A stretch of 64,000 nucleotides of DNA from Archegozetes longisetosus (taxonomy: Eukaryota; Arthropoda; Arachnida; Sarcoptiformes; Trhypochthoniidae): assembly GCA_018873245.2 (NCBI GenBank), contig JAEMBT020000102.1, positions 1 to 64,000 on the forward strand. Reading direction: 5' to 3'. The notes beneath the pieces were generated by a model. It was not told where the DNA came from. It saw only the letters and a list, made by a program, of their open reading frames with translations, and made no database searches. Made by a program: the position numbers and the translations under genes. Position 1 is the stretch's first letter. Each line of letters begins with the position of its first letter. Shown here piece by piece: positions 1-11,749 of this stretch.

Positions 1-12
1 TTCAATGTTTAA

Positions 13-447
13 CCTTCGCCACAACTCGAATTCTGAAAACCTAAAATTAATTGTGGCACAAAATGTTACCTCACGTTTTACACGCTTTATGTCTGTTCTA
101 GGTTATTTCAAATGCTATCAGAGACAAAGTTAGCCCTTGTTCTAGAAGTTTTAACTTACTAGTTAATTGATTTCTGGTAAATATCTTGTACAGAATTATC
201 AGCGATTTAAATTGCTAGTAGAGACATTACAGCGCTGTGACACATATAGTAAACACAGAAACACTGCGATGTTAGGGAAATTTCTCTTATCAGAAAGACA
301 TGATGCAAGAAAAATTTAGAACAAGTCTAAATTATTGAGGATTTATGTCATTTAGTCACACATATGACAGAAAATGCTAAATTTTCAAGAAATGACGCCA
401 TTCTGTTAATTTTGACGACATTTTAACCCCCACATTTATGACGAAAT
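13..447 (+). mobile_element. piggyBac-like TTAA miniature element (left-arm copy)
   Basis: A 435-bp non-coding element sits between TTAA at 9-12 and TTAA at 448-451. Its ends are inverted: the left begins ccttcgccacaact and the right ends ttatgacgaa, degenerate forms of the better preserved copy at 43926-44400 (cccttcgtcacaact / agttgtgacgaaggg). TTAA target duplication with ends starting CCC is the hallmark of piggyBac-type elements. The related sequence at 23170-23190 lacks the element and has one TTAA, showing the empty site. No coding capacity is seen. The mirror copy is at 20314-20747. Confidence 0.85.
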
Positions 448-451
448 TTAA

Positions 452-3400
452 TCAAACTTGTAGATAATGTTTTGCAGTGTTGAATTCTCTCCTAGAATCT
501 TCAAGTAGACCATATAATTTTTTGTGATTCATCAAATATGATTTTTGTTATAAATTAGTTACGAAAATAGCAATTTTATACGAAAATATTTAACATTAGA
601 CATGAATTCTCTTGCTTTTCAGCCTAACTCTATATATTGTTAGCTTCAGCCTGTAAAATTAAACCAATTCATCATCTTTACTTAAGTCAGACTAGTACTA
701 ACTCTGAATGAATATTCCTTACAACAGTTATATTCAATGATACTATTTTATGTCCATAAACTCAACCTAATTATACCCTTCATAAAAACCTACTTTAATG
801 TCCCAGACATAAGTGTTCTGATTACACTTAATCAATGTTATAAGTAATGGCGTTTACTATCAACTATCTACCTGATTTGTAGTCAAATGACAGTAGAATT
901 ATACTCCGAAATCTCTGTCTGCGTTCACAAATAACTACAAATCTTAGTGTTGGCTTTTATTCGTTTTATCTTCTGACAATCTGCAAAGTTATCCTTAATT
1001 AAGATCATTTCTAAAACTGAAACACCTATTGCAAGAATGATTCGAAAATTCGTAGTGTAATGTAGATAAATAATTGAACATCAAATATAAAAATTCCTTA
1101 TCATCTACGCAAATGATTACTTTCAAATACTCTTATTTTCATATTCAATCTTGAAAGTCATTGACATCTGTCTTAAAAAAAGACTAATACGTAAAGAATT
1201 TCTGAAATATTTTATCAAGAGTTATACTGATTTGAAATGTTCAAGCACAACCAATCATTAGTTACTTTGAATAAAGTACTTCTCCCGAATAAATATCATT
1301 AGTGTTAGATAGTCAATAATTAATCATGAACAATGGCAATTTTTATAGTAGGAAAGCATTTGACATGAATTCTTGCTATTATGAGTCTTACACTTAATCT
1401 AGTTATTCACAAGACACAGCTTATAAGTGGAACGAAGTCATATTTTCTATTGAAATCAGATTAATACTAACACGTGAGCTTTTGCTCGTTCTGACACTAA
1501 TGTTCAACGTTTAGCCAAACTTGGAGATATTTTTCGAGCATTGAATGCTCCCTCGAAACGTTTGAGTACAAAATGTAAGTCTTGTAATTCACAAGAACAA
1601 TTATTTTTAAATGGGTTATCATTTTTACATTCAATCTTAAATGCATTGATAACTAGTTCAAGATTGTTAGAAATACGAAGTTTTCCGAGATATTTTGTTA
1701 AGGATTATACTGATATCAAATAATCAAGAATCACTTCATCAACATTACTCTTAAGTGGAGTATATTAACGCTTGAATTTCATTCATAAGCCATGACCGTT
1801 GCTGATAGCAATTACGAAGAATTACAAATTCATGCTAAAATATTACGCATCAATTCTCTTGGTTAGAAACTCCACACCATATAATATTCACATTATTAGT
1901 TAGAGTTTAGGCTATAAAATATAGAATGAAGTCGTCTTTCCTATTTAAATCGGACCAGTACCAACCCTGTGAATGCCCGTTCCTTCTGCCAGTCATGTTC
2001 AATGCTTGAGCCGAACTCGTCAATTTTGTTCCTCAACTCAACCCAATTCTAACCTTTAGAGACTTACTTTAATGACTCAGAAATAAATTCTCTGATTATT
2101 CTCAACAGTGTTAAAGTAATGGGAGTTCTCTGTGACACTATCGGTCTGATTCGGAGTTAAATGAGATAACAAATTATTTTTCAAAACTGCGTTCACTGAT
2201 GACCTAACTACAAGTCTTAATATTGACTTCATTCATTTTATCTTAGATTTTACAAAATTATGCTTAACTAAGCAGATCATTTCTAAAAGTAGCACTAATT
2301 GCGAGAGATTCCAAAAATTCTTAACTTAAGGTAGAAGCATATACCTATTTTGTAGATTGTTTTATAACCTCTAGTTTCAATGGACTGACGACTAAACATA
2401 ATGAAGAGTAACGGAAATTTGATGTGAATGATTCTATATGAGGCTTCGAATTATCGAATAGCGCTCGTAACAATTCAAGTGGCCTGACAATAGCTAAACA
2501 CTTATTTTGTTCATTTCCCTGTCGATGATTGCTGATGATAAGAATTTCGAAATCAGATTCTCAGCCCCTGGCATTATCATTGATAATTTTTCACCAATAT
2601 AAGTGAAGTGAAGGTTAGCAAATCATTTTCAGTTGTTTTTAGTAAAATCCGATATTCAATAGTGATATAAATTTCACGTACTTCTAATGCTGATAAATAA
2701 ACCCAAATAAGATATCGAATTTTGCTTTGCAAAGAAGACCTTTTAGCACACCAATTGATGCTTTCATATACATGTAACTTGAAGTAAGTTGCTTAAGATA
2801 ACAAGTCTTTGTTCATTGATATTTCGATGAAGATTGTCAACTGAATAAATGCGAAAATAAAGAGCTCATCCTTCTATATATATACAGATTGATACATAAG
2901 AAATTGATTTGAAAATGATCAGTGTCGTGAATGGAAAGCCATTGTTAGCCATGCATCAATCACATTCTGCGCTTCTTTCGAATTTCTGTACATGCATAAA
3001 ACTATTTGAATAAATCTTCACTTTGCAATTGTTTTTTCGGAGTTTGAGTCTTGATGTTTCAAAATTTTAAATACAGAATTATCTCACATCAGAACGATTT
3101 GAGATCTTTTAAACCAATATTGATCATAGTGAATTCGTGATAGTTGTGAAACCAGAAGTCTTTTCTTTAACCATTCACATGTTTGTGATGTGATATATGT
3201 ATAGGCATTTTAATGGTTAGAAATGCACTGGCTACTTCTTGAAAGTCTGAATATCATTGTGGGCTCTGAAAGACTCGTCCCACCCAGTTTGTGTTAGATT
3301 TCTAATCAATACGCCTGAATCCGCACAACTTTTAAACATTTTTCCAGTATCAGAAGCTCGCATAGAATTGTTAAGTATGAGATACAACACTTGTCATTCA

Positions 3401-5149
3401 TGCATACAATTACTATCAAGTGCTCTATTATTTTCATTTTCAAACAATCTTGAAAAACGTCAATAACTATCTTAAAAAGCCTTAATATATAATTAAATTT
3501 CCGTACATTTTATCAATAGTTATTCTGACATAAAATATTCAAGCATAACTTCACCAATAGTTACCTTGAATTGAGTATTCTTCGAATAAACATCATTCGT
3601 GTCAGATAGTTAATTAATCATGAAGAATGGCAAAACTTATTATTGGACATGAATTTTTTCAACTAAAATTTCCACACTGCTTAATATTTGTTATTTAAGT
3701 TTCAGCTTATAAGTAGAATGAAAAGTCACCTGTTCTATTTAAGTCAGACCAACATTGTCCCTCGAATGTTTCTTTGTTCCAATAGCAATGTTCAATGTTT
3801 GAGCTGAGCCCGTTATTTATGTCTCTAAATCCAATCCAATTAGATCAATTATGGAACCAAGTTCACTGTCCCAAAAGTAGATTCTACAATTGTGTTCAAT
3901 CATTGGTAAAGTAGTGAGCGTTCGTTATGAAACTGTCTCCCTAATTTTCACTTAATCGAGATAGCTTTCTAAGTCTTAATAAAATATTTTTCATTGGTGA
4001 TTTTTAGTGATATCAGTTCGAAATCAGATTCTTAATCGTTGAAATTGTTATTGTTCGTTTTTTTATCAATATCGTTGAATCATCAAAGGTTTCAAGTCAC
4101 ATTTTTATTTAGTATTTAAGTAACTCAGGTATTTAACAGTTTTGATATTAACTTCACGTACTTTTAAGATTCGGCGAGTAGACCTAAATCAAATCTCAAT
4201 TTCACACTCAAAAGGCCTTTTCACGCATCTAATGATGCTACACATGCATATCATTTGAATCATACTTGATAAACTTATCAGTGACATTCAATTGAAGATT
4301 GTGAGCTGAATAAATGCAAAGAATAACTGGATAGCCATATATGTCAGATTTGATTACAAGAAATAATTGACATTAAAATAATCATATAACCAACTTTTGT
4401 CAGACCAGAAACGGATCTCTGATCTCACTTCATGACTATATTTAAAGTAGGTTAGATTACAGATAAGCCTTCTATTTCTTTGTTCTGTGACAAGTTTAGT
4501 TAATGCTACGAATATTCGTGACTTCTTTTTCAGATTAAACTTCTAGTGATACTCTGTAGAAATATAAATTTGAATAGACATAAACAAACCACCAATATAT
4601 TCTCAGTTAGTCGTTGATTAGCTGGTGATCAGCATTAGTCATTTCTAGAAACCTTTCATAAGTCTCTTTATTAGCACCATATGAAACACTATCTAAAGAG
4701 ATTCTCACTGTTCGCTTCCCAAGCTCAGGCAGGTCAGTTTTCAAAGTAGTTTAAAATTTATATTCAATTCAAACATTTCAAACTTGGCAAAAACTTTCAT
4801 TCTATGCGTAAATCACGTGATTTGCGCATTATCTACCAGACAGAAATGAAACTAGAAAAGTCTCTACACTTTGATCTGCAACTAAAAGATAGTTTTCAAT
4901 ACTAATCCCGATTCGATATTATTTTGTGCTTAAACCAAAATGGCTTTGGTAAATGTAGTTAGCATAAGTTCACATAAGTTCACATTTACAACAAATCTGA
5001 TACTTGTAGTGTAAATACTTTTATTGTTTGATGAGTTTCTATTTGAAGATATGGAAACAGAAAAACAAATCTTTCGCAGTTTGCAAAGCATTTCTAAAAA
5101 CTTATATTGAACATATTAGAATAGTCAAATCACTCACTAAATTCCAATA
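452..5149. repeat. Diverged noncoding repeats of the GR flank, outer left arm
   Basis: No gene is supported here. The stretch consists of several diverged copies of the same noncoding units, recognisable by recurring phrases: a tract around gatatcagtataattcttga, a tract around gcgttnactatgaaactatc, and a block near gctgaataaatgcaaa that also lies about 500 bp upstream of the GR start codons. That last block occurs in plus orientation at about 2838-3075 and 4290-4440. Open frames such as those at 1541-1723 and 3257-3466 are not kept in frame between copies and show no protein family, so I treat them as chance. The mirror image is 15633-20309. Confidence 0.7.
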
Positions 5150-6109
5150 TTATGTATGAATTACAGACGGATTTTCGAACTGATCAATTGTTCTTTTTAG
5201 AACAATCCAACGAGATTTATCATAGCGTTAGTTATAATACCGCTCAATTGTTGATCAGAATCCTGGTTAAGTTTTCATTAAACCTAACCTCAGCTGAAAT
5301 CGATTGAAGAAAGGAATAAAAATGAACCAAAACAATAAAACATAAAAGTATTAGCAACGCATAAAATTTTAAGATAATTAATGAATCTATACATAAGGAT
5401 AAATAGAGAATAAAGAATATAATTATATCTATTTTGATGAAATACTTGATAAAGTATGTATTTTGATCGATATTATTTTTGATGTGAATGAAGTCAAGAA
5501 CTGTTCGATAAGTTGAATCAATTACATTAACGGTTGGTGTTCTCATTCGTCTCTTAAGCTGTTTGTTAAACATTTTCAATATCGATAAATATTGTCCATA
5601 AATGTTATAATAAATTAACTGCAAAATTATTTTCCAACCACAGTTGAAGGTACAGTTGAATTTCAGACTTAGTTCAGTATTGATTTGTAAAATCTTAACC
5701 CCAAGTGTTCGATGGGTTTTTCAAATACTTTCTCTGTCTGATGATAATTACCACGAAATAGAAATGTGATAACAGTTGCATTATTATTACGATTATCGTC
5801 AAAATTGTTGAATATTCACAGAATTCAGTTGTTGATGCATAATTACTGTAACTATCAAGTTTTATCTTCAGGTTTGATAGAAGCGAAGATTTTTCTTAAT
5901 ATAGATATAAGACATGAAACTCGATATCACAGAGAAGCAAAACAGAACTTTAGTTAGAGTTAAGCTAACAGCGTCTTCGATTCTGATAATTAGAACAACT
6001 TTGGCTATCGTTAAACATATAAACTGCAAAATCAATATGGAGAAAACCATGTTAATTATTCGTTTATCAAATTTTTAAGGCCATATATTAGCAATAAGTT
6101 ATCCAACAT
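5150..6109 (-). pseudogene. Gustatory receptor pseudogene GR-a (left arm)
   Basis: This is the mirror copy of GR-b at 14669-15632 and a paralogue of the open gene at 26012-27010. The start codon region (MLDN...) lies at 6109 and the matching stop at 5150. Recognisable blocks in order are the first two membrane segments (about 5868-6050), the middle part in another frame, and a long block from about 5624 to 5244 covering the loop with KMFNKQLKRR and the fifth and sixth membrane segments. It shares two frame changes with GR-b and has at least three more one-base length changes: in an A run near 6075, an A run near 5895, and a lost G near 5243. It therefore cannot make a receptor. The extra changes sit mainly in homopolymers, so some could be sequence errors, but the two shared breaks show the gene was already dead before or when the arms formed. 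Confidence 0.88.
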
Positions 6110-8057
6110 GGCCGTAGGAATAATCGCAGCTAGTGCTCAAATCTGAAAATTAGTTCAAGAAATTCCAGTTGTACAACAGTTCAAAAGATTTTATTAGCTC
6201 AATCTTTGTTCTAACAGGACTTGTGTTCACATCTCTAAATAAATTTTAGCAAAAGAGAAAAACTTTTAGTTTTAGAATCATTAGGAATTCACCATAAGTG
6301 ATATTCTTCACAATCAATAATGGTTTAAACATTTCTCCGTCAAATCCTTCAAATGTAGATCAATGTGTTCTTTAGACATTTTGAAACATCAAAACTTGGA
6401 AAAATTATTGAAAAATGAAAAACATATTCAACTAGTTTTGCACAGATGCAAAAATTTGAAAAAATGCGCAGAATCTATTTGATGTATAGTTAAAAATGTT
6501 TCTTTTTACGACGTTGATTATTTTCAAGTCATTTATTTCTTGTTCAATCCTAGTGTGCATATAATAGTGCGCTCTTCGTTTTTAAAATTTATTCAACTCA
6601 GAATCTTCAGCAAAACGTGAATGAACAAAAGTTTGTTGTCAATGACAACTCAATTCAAGGTGTACCTGCATTAAAGCATCCTTCGGCTTATTAAAAGGTC
6701 TTTGAGACTAGTATTTGAGGTCTCGTTTAGATTTATCCAGTATTCTTAAAACTTTCCTTCCTTAATTGATATCAATATTGTTTATTATTGAGCGTTTGTT
6801 AAAAATCTACCTGAAAATGTATTTCACTACTATTTTTGCTGCAGTAATTCTGATAAAATATATCAGTAATAATGTCAGCGATTGAGAATCTGATTTAAAA
6901 ATTTTATTACTAAGAATAATTGATAAGCAATATAAAAACAACAGAAGTGATGTATGGATTTTGTCTGGTCTCTTTTATTGTAATTAATTTTGAGCAGTAA
7001 TCTGATCAAGCACTGTTTCGTAGAGAACGCACAATACTTCAGCAATTATAAAATATAGCCATTGCATTGATTTTTGGAACATTAATCTAGGTGTTTATAA
7101 CTGACCAAGTTGGGTTGAATTAGGAGTAAAATCAGGGCTCAACTCAAGCGTTGGGCATTGCTATTGGAGCAAACATTCAAAGAGCTGGTACTGATCTGAT
7201 TTCAATTGTATAGATAACTTTTTATTCTATTTTATAGATTGAGCCTCAACTAATATTAAACAGTATGAAGTTTGTAATCAGAGAATTCATAACAATAAAT
7301 TCTTTAGCATAAAAATTCTCATTCTTCGTGATTATTGACATTAACACTATGGACGGTATTTTAACGGAAGTATATTCCATTCGAGATAATTGTTGATGAA
7401 GTTGTTTCATTATTTGAAATCAGTATAATTCTTGATAAACTATCTCAGGTAGTTCTTCATTTGTTGACACTTTTCAAGACAGCTATCAATGGCTTCAACA
7501 TTGAGCTTGAAGATGAAAACAATAACGTATTTAAAAGTAATTTTCTACGTGAATGATAAAATATTTTCGCATATCGCTCAACAATTGTGAGTACTTTTAA
7601 TTACGGAAACTACCATCTAAAACTGCGCGAATTTAGAAGTCTCGATCAGAATTCAAGGTGTACCTGTATTAAAGCATCCAATAAGTTACAAAATTTAGGT
7701 TGAGCTTTCTTGATATCTTTCCTGTTCACGTTTGCTGATTTTTATCTTAAACTTGATTTTTGTCAAAAAAGTTCTACGAACTTAATGGGTAAGTTTCTTC
7801 AATTATCTTTTGAATAACTTTAATTCAAGATTTGTGAGAATTCATAGAATCTCATAGTCATATTAGGCATTGAGCAAAATCTAACTTTGGATCCACTTTT
7901 AACTTTGGCAGATTCTTAATGTAAATATTCATTTATCAATATCGTATACGATAAGACCAGATTGCTATACGTTCAAAAATAGTACTATTGATAGGTAAAA
8001 TAGCTGTAGATTTCTAGCCGAAATCTTATTAACTCTTAAACAGTAAAACGATTTTGA
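6110..8057 (-). repeat. Upstream flank of GR-a, noncoding, duplicated
   Basis: No gene is seen. This is the 5-prime side of GR-a and mirrors 12717-14668. The part at about 6380-6605 (minus) is the flank block that recurs before the other GR copies (14166-14395, 27290-27545, 61735-61945). The part at about 7640-7960 resembles a segment of the tandem array at 51.8-60 kb (phrases such as cttaatgggtaagtttcttc), so the array unit appears to derive from, or share, GR-flank sequence. Confidence 0.6.
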
Positions 8058-8061
8058 TTAA

Positions 8062-9029
8062 CGATTTCAGTAAAATAGGGTCCTTTTGACCCATCGATTG
8101 ATTTGAAAAAGTATGTTATCGTAAGTGTTAGGATGTATAACAGCGTGTTTTGCACTTTGTTAGTGTAATTATCGTTGACGTAATGTTTAAGGTTTGAGTG
8201 AAAACCTATTTCTTATACAAATTTATCTCCTAAATTCAAATAGAACTAACTTTAAAAAAGATTCAATTTAAATATAAAATTTGTAAATAATTTATTGCTT
8301 AATGCGTTCTAAATATACTCATTTGAAAATACTGTTATGCAGATATAAATTCTTTGATTTTAAATCAGTTTTTCATTCTTTTAAAATAGTTTGTCAAACA
8401 GTTATCTTTAAAATGCTTTATATTTTATGTAATGCTTTACTAATGCTTTCAAGGTTATCATTGTATTATCGTTAGCTATGAAATGCGGCTCATATTTTAA
8501 AAGAATAACAATTCAAATCTATTTTGTTTATATAAGATATGTTAAAAAACTGGGAAAGAGAGTCAGTCTTTGGGCGGAGGCCTTGAGAAGAGGACTTCAT
8601 TATGCTTCTAAGTGAATGTGAAAAAGTGTTAGAAAGAAGTAAAATCTTTTAATATGTGAGAACTTTTAAATATGTTTACAACATTTTATGTATCAATCAA
8701 GTAATGAAATCACGTCTAAGTCCTATTTTATATTTCTTTATCTATTTGTTAATTAAATATTATTTTAATTACTTATAATTTTTTAAGAAAATAAAAGATT
8801 TCAATCAAACAAAGTATAATATAAATAATAATTTAATAAAATATTTGTTTCAGAATTCTGGATAAATAGTTAACTTTAGTCCCTAGTTATGCGTTTAGGT
8901 TTATGAGCTCGAACCTGAACGGCATAACAATACTATCAGTTTGATTAACATTGGAGATTGTTTTAAATAATTATAAAAATTTTTATAGACCTTTGGGTCA
9001 TTTTTGACCCATGAAATAACGTTATTGGG
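8062..9029. mobile_element. Possible TTAA-flanked element, left arm inner end
   Basis: This segment of about 970 bp lies between TTAA at 8058-8061 and TTAA at 9030-9033. Its ends are weakly inverted (cgatttca on the left, the complement of tgaaataacg on the right), and each end has a short self-complementary motif of the form gggtc-n-tttgaccc (8078-8092 and 8996-9010). It is noncoding apart from a GC-richer island at 8551-8600. A piggyBac-like miniature element is the best guess; the poor terminal match keeps this tentative. The mirror copy is 11750-12712, where the end near 11750 is a few bases shorter. Confidence 0.35.
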
Positions 9030-9419
9030 TTAAGTTACATATTATAACGAAGAATTCAGGTTCGTTTCGACTACGTTACCAGAGTCTTAAGACAATTTTT
9101 TTATGAAAATAATATTTTATTAAGAATTTTGGCGGAAATTCCGTGTATGGGATTGCAACTGTTTGAAATTTTGTAGATTCCATCTGAAACCACAGCAATT
9201 ATTCAATTCTTGATGTTTATTTTGTTATACAGCGGAAAGTTTAGTTAAGAATTATAGTTGTGCTTAGCACACTATGCTTAGAACAATACTGATTTGGATT
9301 CTAGTGAAATATTTATGACGATTTGCTTGTTATAGTCGAAAATCTTAAAGCATTTCCCATCCGATTGCTTGTTCTATGAATCTAGTGGAATATGAGCTAT
9401 TTTATCCATCAATTGCAAA

Positions 9420-9849
9420 AGTGTTTAAAAATCAACTTTTAACCAGCTCTAGAGATTTTTCCTGTTGATCAACAAGAGATATTAACATTTTCAGGTCTGG
9501 AGACTCGAGTTGTCAGTCAAAATTTTTCCAAGTTTTCTTGCAAGCATGAAAGCAATAGAGATAAAAGCTTACCATTAAGACTGATTATTGACTGGATGGC
9601 GAAAGAATGAATTATCGCATAAAGAGACTCGATCATAGTTGGGATTAATGGTTTCCGGTTTTGACCGATTACAACCGAATTCAACAGCCGATTCCAGTTG
9701 TCACTGCTCCGATTAAAATCGGTTATCAGTTGATAAAGTGATAAAATGACCGCCAAGGTTATAAATAGATTTGCAGAAATTAAGCCCTTTATAATTGATT
9801 CTTGCAATTCAAGTAATAAAATATTCTTTCTTTTTATAAATCTTCTCAT
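9420..9849 (-). pseudogene. Fragment of a second, different GR-like receptor
   Basis: A 110-codon open stretch (9849 down to 9517) begins MRRFIKRKN and has a hydrophobic segment (about residues 24-44, containing LFITLAVILSLYQLI) and another (about residues 77-100, containing ESLYAIIHSFAIQSIISLNG) ending in LLSCLQENLEKF. After the stop, a different frame continues with QLESPDLKMLISLVDQQEK (about 9495-9420). The order membrane segment, loop, membrane segment, then a polar helix of the form L-x-x-L-I-x-L-V-D-x-Q-E resembles the middle of arthropod GRs. It is not alignable by eye with the GR at 26 kb, so it would be a different subfamily. It lacks both ends and has at least one frame change. It could also be a chance hydrophobic frame. 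Confidence 0.4.
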
Positions 9850-10199
9850 TTGATTTATTAGAATTAAATCACTTTTAAAATGTAGAACTTTTAACTCATT
9901 TACATGTGAATCCGCGCAATTTCAAAAAATTTTTCATTCAATTTCAACCGAAATCAATTCTTCGTATATTTTAAAACCGATTAAACCTGAAATTATCGTT
10001 TTTAAAATTTCAAAAAATTTCAAAAAATTAAAGCAAATTTTGGTTAGTTTCGAGAGATGGGGTGAAGGCTATAACTCAAGAACCACTCAGTGTTTAAATT
10101 AATGTAATATATCATTGGACTCTGCTTCATGTGGCAAATACTTCAACCTATATCACTGCCCTTGGATCATGACATTTGACTTCGACAAGCACAAAAACC

Positions 10200-10400
10200 A
10201 AAATGACCCAAAATTTCCACATTGAGCGATTTTCAAAATTCGACCGCCGTTTGATTCAGCATCGTTTACTGCTTCAATGAGTCTATGGGGCCTATCCTCT
10301 ATATGACCTCTGACCTTTGTTAGAAGCTAAAAACTAGTCAGTTGTACATTTTATGCATTTTAAGTGTGATCTTGATTTTGGCTTAATTTAAGCTTTATCA
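10200..10400 (+). repeat. Old inverted repeat inside spacer, left half
   Basis: This pairs with the reverse complement of about 11450-11660. Matching phrases include caaaattt-n-acatt-n-gcgattt, a gattnagcat block and gtctatg followed by tgacctctgacctt. Identity is roughly 70-75% by eye, far lower than the outer arms. The right half ends within a few bases of the right arm inner edge (11668). The tgacctctgacctt phrase also occurs in the foldback element at 37595-38745. Confidence 0.6.
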
Positions 10401-10987
10401 AAATCTCTATGCCTCTAACATTATTGAGACAACATTTGGCCATGATATTGAACTTTGACCTATAGAATTGTTACTTCTTTTCTACTACACAAGTGAAGTA
10501 TAATTGGATTCGCCTCATCATACTAAGTTCACTGATATCTTATTTGTCTCTCTTATGACTTGACCTTTGACCCCTTAACGCTATACCTAGCGTTCATGTT
10601 TCCACCAGAACTTGATTTTTCTGGTCACATAATTAATACAGTTAGAGCCCTTAAACAATGGTCGTCGATAATTAATCATATATGTTGGATCATTTATATT
10701 GCATCATTTATCTTATATCATCTGCATTATCTTTTGTACTGGATCATTTGAGTGTTCTGCCGAAAAGAGGCCATTGAATTTATAGTCAATGTATATATTT
10801 TCTGAATCAGTAAAAAGATTAGATGTCAGGGGGGAAAATTCATCACCGGGTACGTCCATTATAGAAAGTTATGCCCACTTTTCTAATTTTTATTAATCTT
10901 ATGTTTGAGCTGTAAAAAGTGATTTAAGAGTTTTCCATTTTAAATTATTCATCTTGTCTATAATTCATAGCATAATTTGAAATTCAA

Positions 10988-11035
10988 TAAGGTTGGGTTG
11001 GGTTAGGTTCGACTGGGTGAGGTTAGTTCTGGTTA
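10988..11035 (+). repeat. Short telomere-like degenerate tract
   Basis: The tract reads as degenerate repeats of ttgggt and ttaggt (ttgggttgggttaggtt, then further gggtgaggttag). Arthropod telomeres are often TTAGG. This is short and imperfect, so an interstitial relic or plain chance are both possible. Confidence 0.3.
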
Positions 11036-11449
11036 AGTTTTGTTACAATAAAATGTTTCTATCTCTTAGTTTCATTTAATCTCGTTCGTTTGATCCCAGA
11101 TAAATTTTGACCTAGAATCATTGGGAGTTTATAACTGTGCATCTGTTCCTCACACTCTATACTGAATCCATTGACACCACACTCATTAAAATCTGACCAG
11201 TAGTTCGTACTGTATACTTACACCATACTTCAATTATATATACGTATAATACGCGCGAGGGGTGCAAAACTTTTTAAAAGTGCGTACCTGGATATGAAAT
11301 TTATCTTTTGATATATACTCTTTATATTAATGACAAGATGATCGTCCTCGTTACGTTTAGTCCAACAGAACGGTTCTATAGGGCCGAAGGTCGAAGTTAA
11401 CTGACAAGGTCAAGTGGGGGAGAGAAGTGTGTGGAAGGTTAAGAAGATT

Positions 11450-11660
11450 GTTAGCAGGTCAAAGACATATTTCAAGAGGCAGGGACAAGCCATAAAACGA
11501 ATAAAACTTTTAGCTTAAATTAATTTTTGGCTTGAATAAAAGGTCAGAGGTCAAACAGAGGGTAACTATCATAGACAAAATGAGACATTAGGCCATGCTC
11601 AATCGAACGATAGTTGAATTTTGCAAATCGCATAATGTAAAAATTTTGAGTCAACTTTTG
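11450..11660 (-). repeat. Old inverted repeat inside spacer, right half
   Basis: This is the reverse-complement partner of 10200-10400. It includes ggtcagaggtca, the complement of the tgacctctgacc phrase in the left half. Confidence 0.6.
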
Positions 11661-11749
11661 GTTCAACTTATTTTCATAAAAAAATTGTCTTAAGACTCTG
11701 GTAACGTAGTCGAAACGAACCAATTAATTCTAGTTATAATATAACTTAA

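Larger units (their letters stand above)
1..9112. repeat. Left arm of giant inverted repeat (palindrome)
   Basis: This arm is the reverse complement of 11668-20759. Base 1 pairs with about 20759 and base 9112 with 11668, so the arms are 9,112 and 9,092 bp. In the outermost 320 bp I count about seven differences (roughly 98% identity), and long stretches near the inner end look identical. Differences include substitutions and one-base length changes, mostly in homopolymers. The inner edge is sharp: at 9100-9112 the match runs through ttatgaaaataa and then stops. The outer edge is not visible because the match already holds at base 1. The arm carries a TTAA miniature element (13-447), diverged repeats, a GR pseudogene (5150-6109) and a TTAA-flanked segment (8062-9029). 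Confidence 0.97.
9113..11667. other. Spacer of the giant inverted repeat
   Basis: This single-copy centre of the palindrome is about 2,555 bp. It contains a minus-strand receptor-like fragment (9420-9849), an old diverged inverted repeat (10200-10400 against 11450-11660), a short telomere-like tract (about 10988-11035) and otherwise AT-rich sequence with no gene I can support. 9113-9420 and 9850-10200 hold nothing recognised. The small open frame at 10560-10751 has no recognisable content. Confidence 0.85.

Noticed and set aside
1541-1723. Open frame of 60 codons in the outer left arm, mirrored at 19057-19239
   Set aside because: It lies in noncoding repeats, has no family features, and related units elsewhere do not keep the frame.
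3257-3466. Cys-containing open frame (69 codons), mirrored at 17297-17527
   Set aside because: The equivalent positions at 28332-28541 and 60522-60707 show no conserved protein; the end also changes between the two arms.
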